Positions 14,501-16,633 of a stretch of DNA of 16,633 nt are shown piece by piece. Both the position numbers and the translations under genes were made by a program. The notes beneath the pieces are model-generated. The model saw nothing but the letters and a program-made list of their open reading frames with translations, made no database searches and had not been told where the DNA came from. Location of the stretch: NCBI GenBank assembly GCA_030599175.1, contig JAUVON010000025.1, positions 1-16,633 on the forward strand, read 5' to 3'. Position 1 is the first letter of the stretch. Each line of letters starts with the position of its first letter. This DNA comes from Desulfobulbaceae bacterium. Lineage in GTDB: Bacteria; Desulfobacterota; Desulfobulbia; Desulfobulbales; Desulfocapsaceae.

Positions 14501-16501
14501 ATGGTTCAAGAGAAAGAGACAGAAAAAAGGAAAAGACCACTTAAAATAAAAGCGAAAATAGGTGCCTGGTGGAAGAGCACTGTTTTACCGGAGAAAGAGA
14601 GTGTTGAAGAAAATGTAAATGATATACTCCCTGAACAGGAAGACGGTGCTGAAGCGAGGAAGCCATCAGGCAGAACAAAAAGGACTCCACGAAAACGTCA
14701 GGTACGAAAGAAACCTTCAGTTAAAAGCTCTGAAGCACCGGGTGAAGAGGAAGGAATTGCCGAAACAGAGAAAAAGGTTCCGAAAGGTCAAAAAACCGGG
14801 GGAAAGAAAGATTCTTCAGTTTCGATACAATCTGATTCTGTAAAGGGAGATGTTGACACAAAGAGTGAAACTGGTTCTGAGGCGGATGGCACTGCAGAAA
14901 AGTCAGAATCTGAGTCAAAAGAGCAGTCCTCCAAAGGGAAAGAGCTTCCGAAGAAGAAAGAGGCTCCCAGGCCTAAACCGGTAAGGAAATTATTAATCAA
15001 TGCGGAAGAACCCGAAGAATGCAGGATAGCACTTCTTGAAAATGGGCGACTGGAATCCATCCATGTCTCATCTGTCACCCGAACCCGGACAAAGAACAAT
15101 ATTTATAAGGCAAAAATAGTCGCCATCGAACCCAGTCTTCAGGCAGCATTTGTGGACTATGGCACAGAGAAAAACGGTTTTTTGCCATTCAGTGAGATTC
15201 ACCCTGAATACTACAGAGAAGACCTGAGTGACCGGGTCAGGGAACTGGTTGAGGCGCAGCACTGGAAAAAACTGAGCATAGCAGACGTTGTTGAGAAAGG
15301 TCAGGAAATCCTGGCCCAGGTAGTGAAGGAAGAGGTCGGCAAGAAAGGTGCAAATATGACCACTTATCTTTCACTTCCCGGTAGATGTGTTGTTCTGATG
15401 CCGGGTTCTGATTCTTCCGGGATTTCGAGAAAGATTTCAGGAGAGGAAAAACGATCCCGTTTGCGTGAAGCAATGCATTCCACAGATATACCTGAGGGTA
15501 TCGGCTGGATTGTTCGAACTGCCAGCCTGGATATTACTAAGACGGCTCTTTCCAGGGATGTTGGATATCTGCTCAGGTTATGGGAAGAAACTAAGAAGAA
15601 AGGACAGGCGCTGGAGGGAGTAGGACTTGTCTATGAGGATCATCATAATGTACTGATGTTTCTGCGGGAACATTTTGATCCCAGTATCGTAGAGATACTT
15701 GTCGATGATCGCGTGGCAATGGATCAGGTAAATGAGTTTATAGGCCTTCTCCCATCAAAACAGAAAAATGTTAAGGTACGTCTGCACCGTGGTTCCAGGC
15801 CTATTTTCAACCAGTTCAGTGTTGAAGATCAAATTGAATCGATCTATCAGCCCCAGGTTAACCTGCCCTCCGGGGGGTCTATTGTAATAAATCCGACAGA
15901 AGCGCTCGTTGCAATAGATGTTAATTCCGGTTCGACTTCCAAGGGTAAGAATTTTGAGAAATCAATTTTTCTGGCGAATATGGAGGCAGCCAGTGAGCTT
16001 GCCAGACAGCTGCGGTTAAGAGATCTTGGAGGCCTTATCGTTGTAGATTTCATTGATATGCGAAGCAGAAAAAATATTCAGGCCGTAGAGAGAGAAGTTA
16101 AAGCGGCAATGAAGCTGGATAAGGCAAAGGTTGATTTCACCAGGATCTCAAAATTTGGTTTGATGGAGATTTCAAGACAGAAGCTTGGCGCTCCGATTGA
16201 GGCAGGAAATTACCGAAGGTGCGAGCATTGTAACGGCAGAGGATCTGTGCGGTCGGTTGAAACTCTTGCTCTCTTTTATCTTCGCAGAATTCAAACCGGT
16301 GCGAGCCGGAAGCCGGTGAATCGCATTGAATGTCACTTCCCGCTTGACGTAGCCTCTTATCTTCTAAATAATAAACGGGAAGAACTGACCACAATGGAAG
16401 CAAAGTATGAAGTCGAAGTAGCTATTATTGCTGAAACTACAATGAAACCGGCTGACAATAATATTGTTTTCCATAGGAAAGAGAAAGATGAGAAACAATA
16501 A
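14501..16501 (+). CDS. rne: Ribonuclease E/G family endoribonuclease with long N-terminal extension
   Basis: A 666-residue RNA-processing and decay enzyme. Residues 1-163 are low complexity, rich in Lys, Glu, Ser and Pro, and probably disordered. The conserved core starts with LLINAEEPEECRIALLENGRLESIHV and an S1 domain (IYKAKIVAIEPSLQAAFVDYGTEKNGFLPF). The DNase I-like catalytic part has metal ligands Asp473 (VAIDVNSGS) and Asp516 (VVDFIDMRSRKN). The zinc-link CEHCNGRG (574-581) joins subunits in RNase E/G tetramers. It ends soon after the small domain, so the C-terminal degradosome scaffold of E. coli RNase E is missing. The family is certain; rne versus rng is a naming choice. The ATG has GGGAAG upstream. 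No terminator is visible before the tRNA. Confidence 0.93.
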   Translation: MVQEKETEKRKRPLKIKAKIGAWWKSTVLPEKESVEENVNDILPEQEDGAEARKPSGRTKRTPRKRQVRKKPSVKSSEAPGEEEGIAETEKKVPKGQKTGGKKDSSVSIQSDSVKGDVDTKSETGSEADGTAEKSESESKEQSSKGKELPKKKEAPRPKPVRKLLINAEEPEECRIALLENGRLESIHVSSVTRTRTKNNIYKAKIVAIEPSLQAAFVDYGTEKNGFLPFSEIHPEYYREDLSDRVRELVEAQHWKKLSIADVVEKGQEILAQVVKEEVGKKGANMTTYLSLPGRCVVLMPGSDSSGISRKISGEEKRSRLREAMHSTDIPEGIGWIVRTASLDITKTALSRDVGYLLRLWEETKKKGQALEGVGLVYEDHHNVLMFLREHFDPSIVEILVDDRVAMDQVNEFIGLLPSKQKNVKVRLHRGSRPIFNQFSVEDQIESIYQPQVNLPSGGSIVINPTEALVAIDVNSGSTSKGKNFEKSIFLANMEAASELARQLRLRDLGGLIVVDFIDMRSRKNIQAVEREVKAAMKLDKAKVDFTRISKFGLMEISRQKLGAPIEAGNYRRCEHCNGRGSVRSVETLALFYLRRIQTGASRKPVNRIECHFPLDVASYLLNNKREELTTMEAKYEVEVAIIAETTMKPADNNIVFHRKEKDEKQ

Positions 16502-16510
16502 AAAACAGTC

Positions 16511-16539
16511 TTGAGTTCCCCTGTAAACTAGGGTATATA
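16511..16539 (+). promoter_or_regulatory. Sigma-70-type promoter of tRNA-Arg
   Basis: TTGAGT (16511-16516) and TATATA (16534-16539) are separated by 17 bases. The tRNA begins 14 bases after the -10 box, suitable for a short leader. The spacing is ideal and both boxes are close to consensus. Confidence 0.6.
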
Positions 16540-16552
16540 GACAAATCTCAAT

Positions 16553-16629
16553 GCACCAGTAGCTCAGCTGGATAGAGTACCTGACTACGAATCAGGGGGT
16601 CACAGGTTCGAATCCTGTCTGGTGTACCA
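16553..16629 (+). tRNA. tRNA-Arg (anticodon ACG)
   Basis: A complete 77-base cloverleaf. The acceptor arms GCACCAG and CTGGTGT pair fully, with one G-U at the first position. The D arm is GCTC/GAGT, and the anticodon stem CCTGA/TCAGG encloses CTACGAA with anticodon ACG. The T arm is ACAGG-TTCGAAT-CCTGT, discriminator A, with encoded CCA (16627-16629). ACG, read as ICG after deamination, decodes CGU, CGC and CGA arginine codons. The 3' end is four bases from the window edge, so any integration at this tRNA cannot be judged. Confidence 0.96.
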
Positions 16630-16633
16630 GTAA

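Noticed and set aside
14279..14509. Minus-strand open frame of 76 codons overlapping the rne start
   Set aside because: It covers the rne ribosome site and the likely leader, has no ribosome site of its own and no recognisable domain.
1..16633. CRISPR arrays, prophage or defence genes
   Set aside because: No regularly spaced repeats, integrase, transposase or phage structural genes were found in the window.

Overview
The window most likely comes from a dissimilatory sulfate- or sulfur-metabolising Desulfobacterota bacterium (a former deltaproteobacterium). It starts inside dsrK and continues through dsrJ, dsrO and dsrP, the distal part of the membrane complex DsrMKJOP that passes electrons to sulfite reduction. 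An lptD gene marks a Gram-negative cell with lipopolysaccharide. Moderate G+C and the mix of pyrK/pyrD, a short RNase E/G and a prepilin peptidase would suit Desulfobulbales, but the sequence does not fix the order or genus.

Layout. Positions 1-3087 (+) hold the dsrKJOP operon, closed by a strong intrinsic terminator. A flavodoxin-like gene (+) follows and converges on pilD (-), the prepilin peptidase. Positions 4760-7824 (+) form a biosynthetic block: pyrK and pyrD overlap and encode the two subunits of an NAD-linked dihydroorotate dehydrogenase, followed by aroA. A long minus-strand cluster reads leftward from 13529 to 7858: lptD, a DHH-family phosphoesterase, mltB and mltA. Three of these four genes build or remodel the cell envelope. 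A divergent region of about 970 bases without a convincing gene (13530-14500) separates lptD from rne. It contains a complete small non-autonomous transposon-like element, several inverted repeats and a possible folded rne leader. RNase E/G (14501-16501, +) and a tRNA-Arg(ACG) with its own promoter close the window.

Main points for a second look. (1) lptD, normally essential, is cut by one in-frame TAA at 11670-11672, and the frame continues open and LptD-like to a normal C-terminus. (2) A 167-bp MITE-like element has about 26-bp terminal inverted repeats and a target-site duplication. (3) Upstream of rne, one GTCCCG segment can pair with either of two CGGGAC copies. (4) RNase E/G carries its long charged tail at the N-terminus rather than the C-terminus. 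(5) DsrO shows a matched loss of cysteines that removes exactly one of four ancestral iron-sulfur clusters. No wholly new multi-gene system was recognised; most genes belong to known families.
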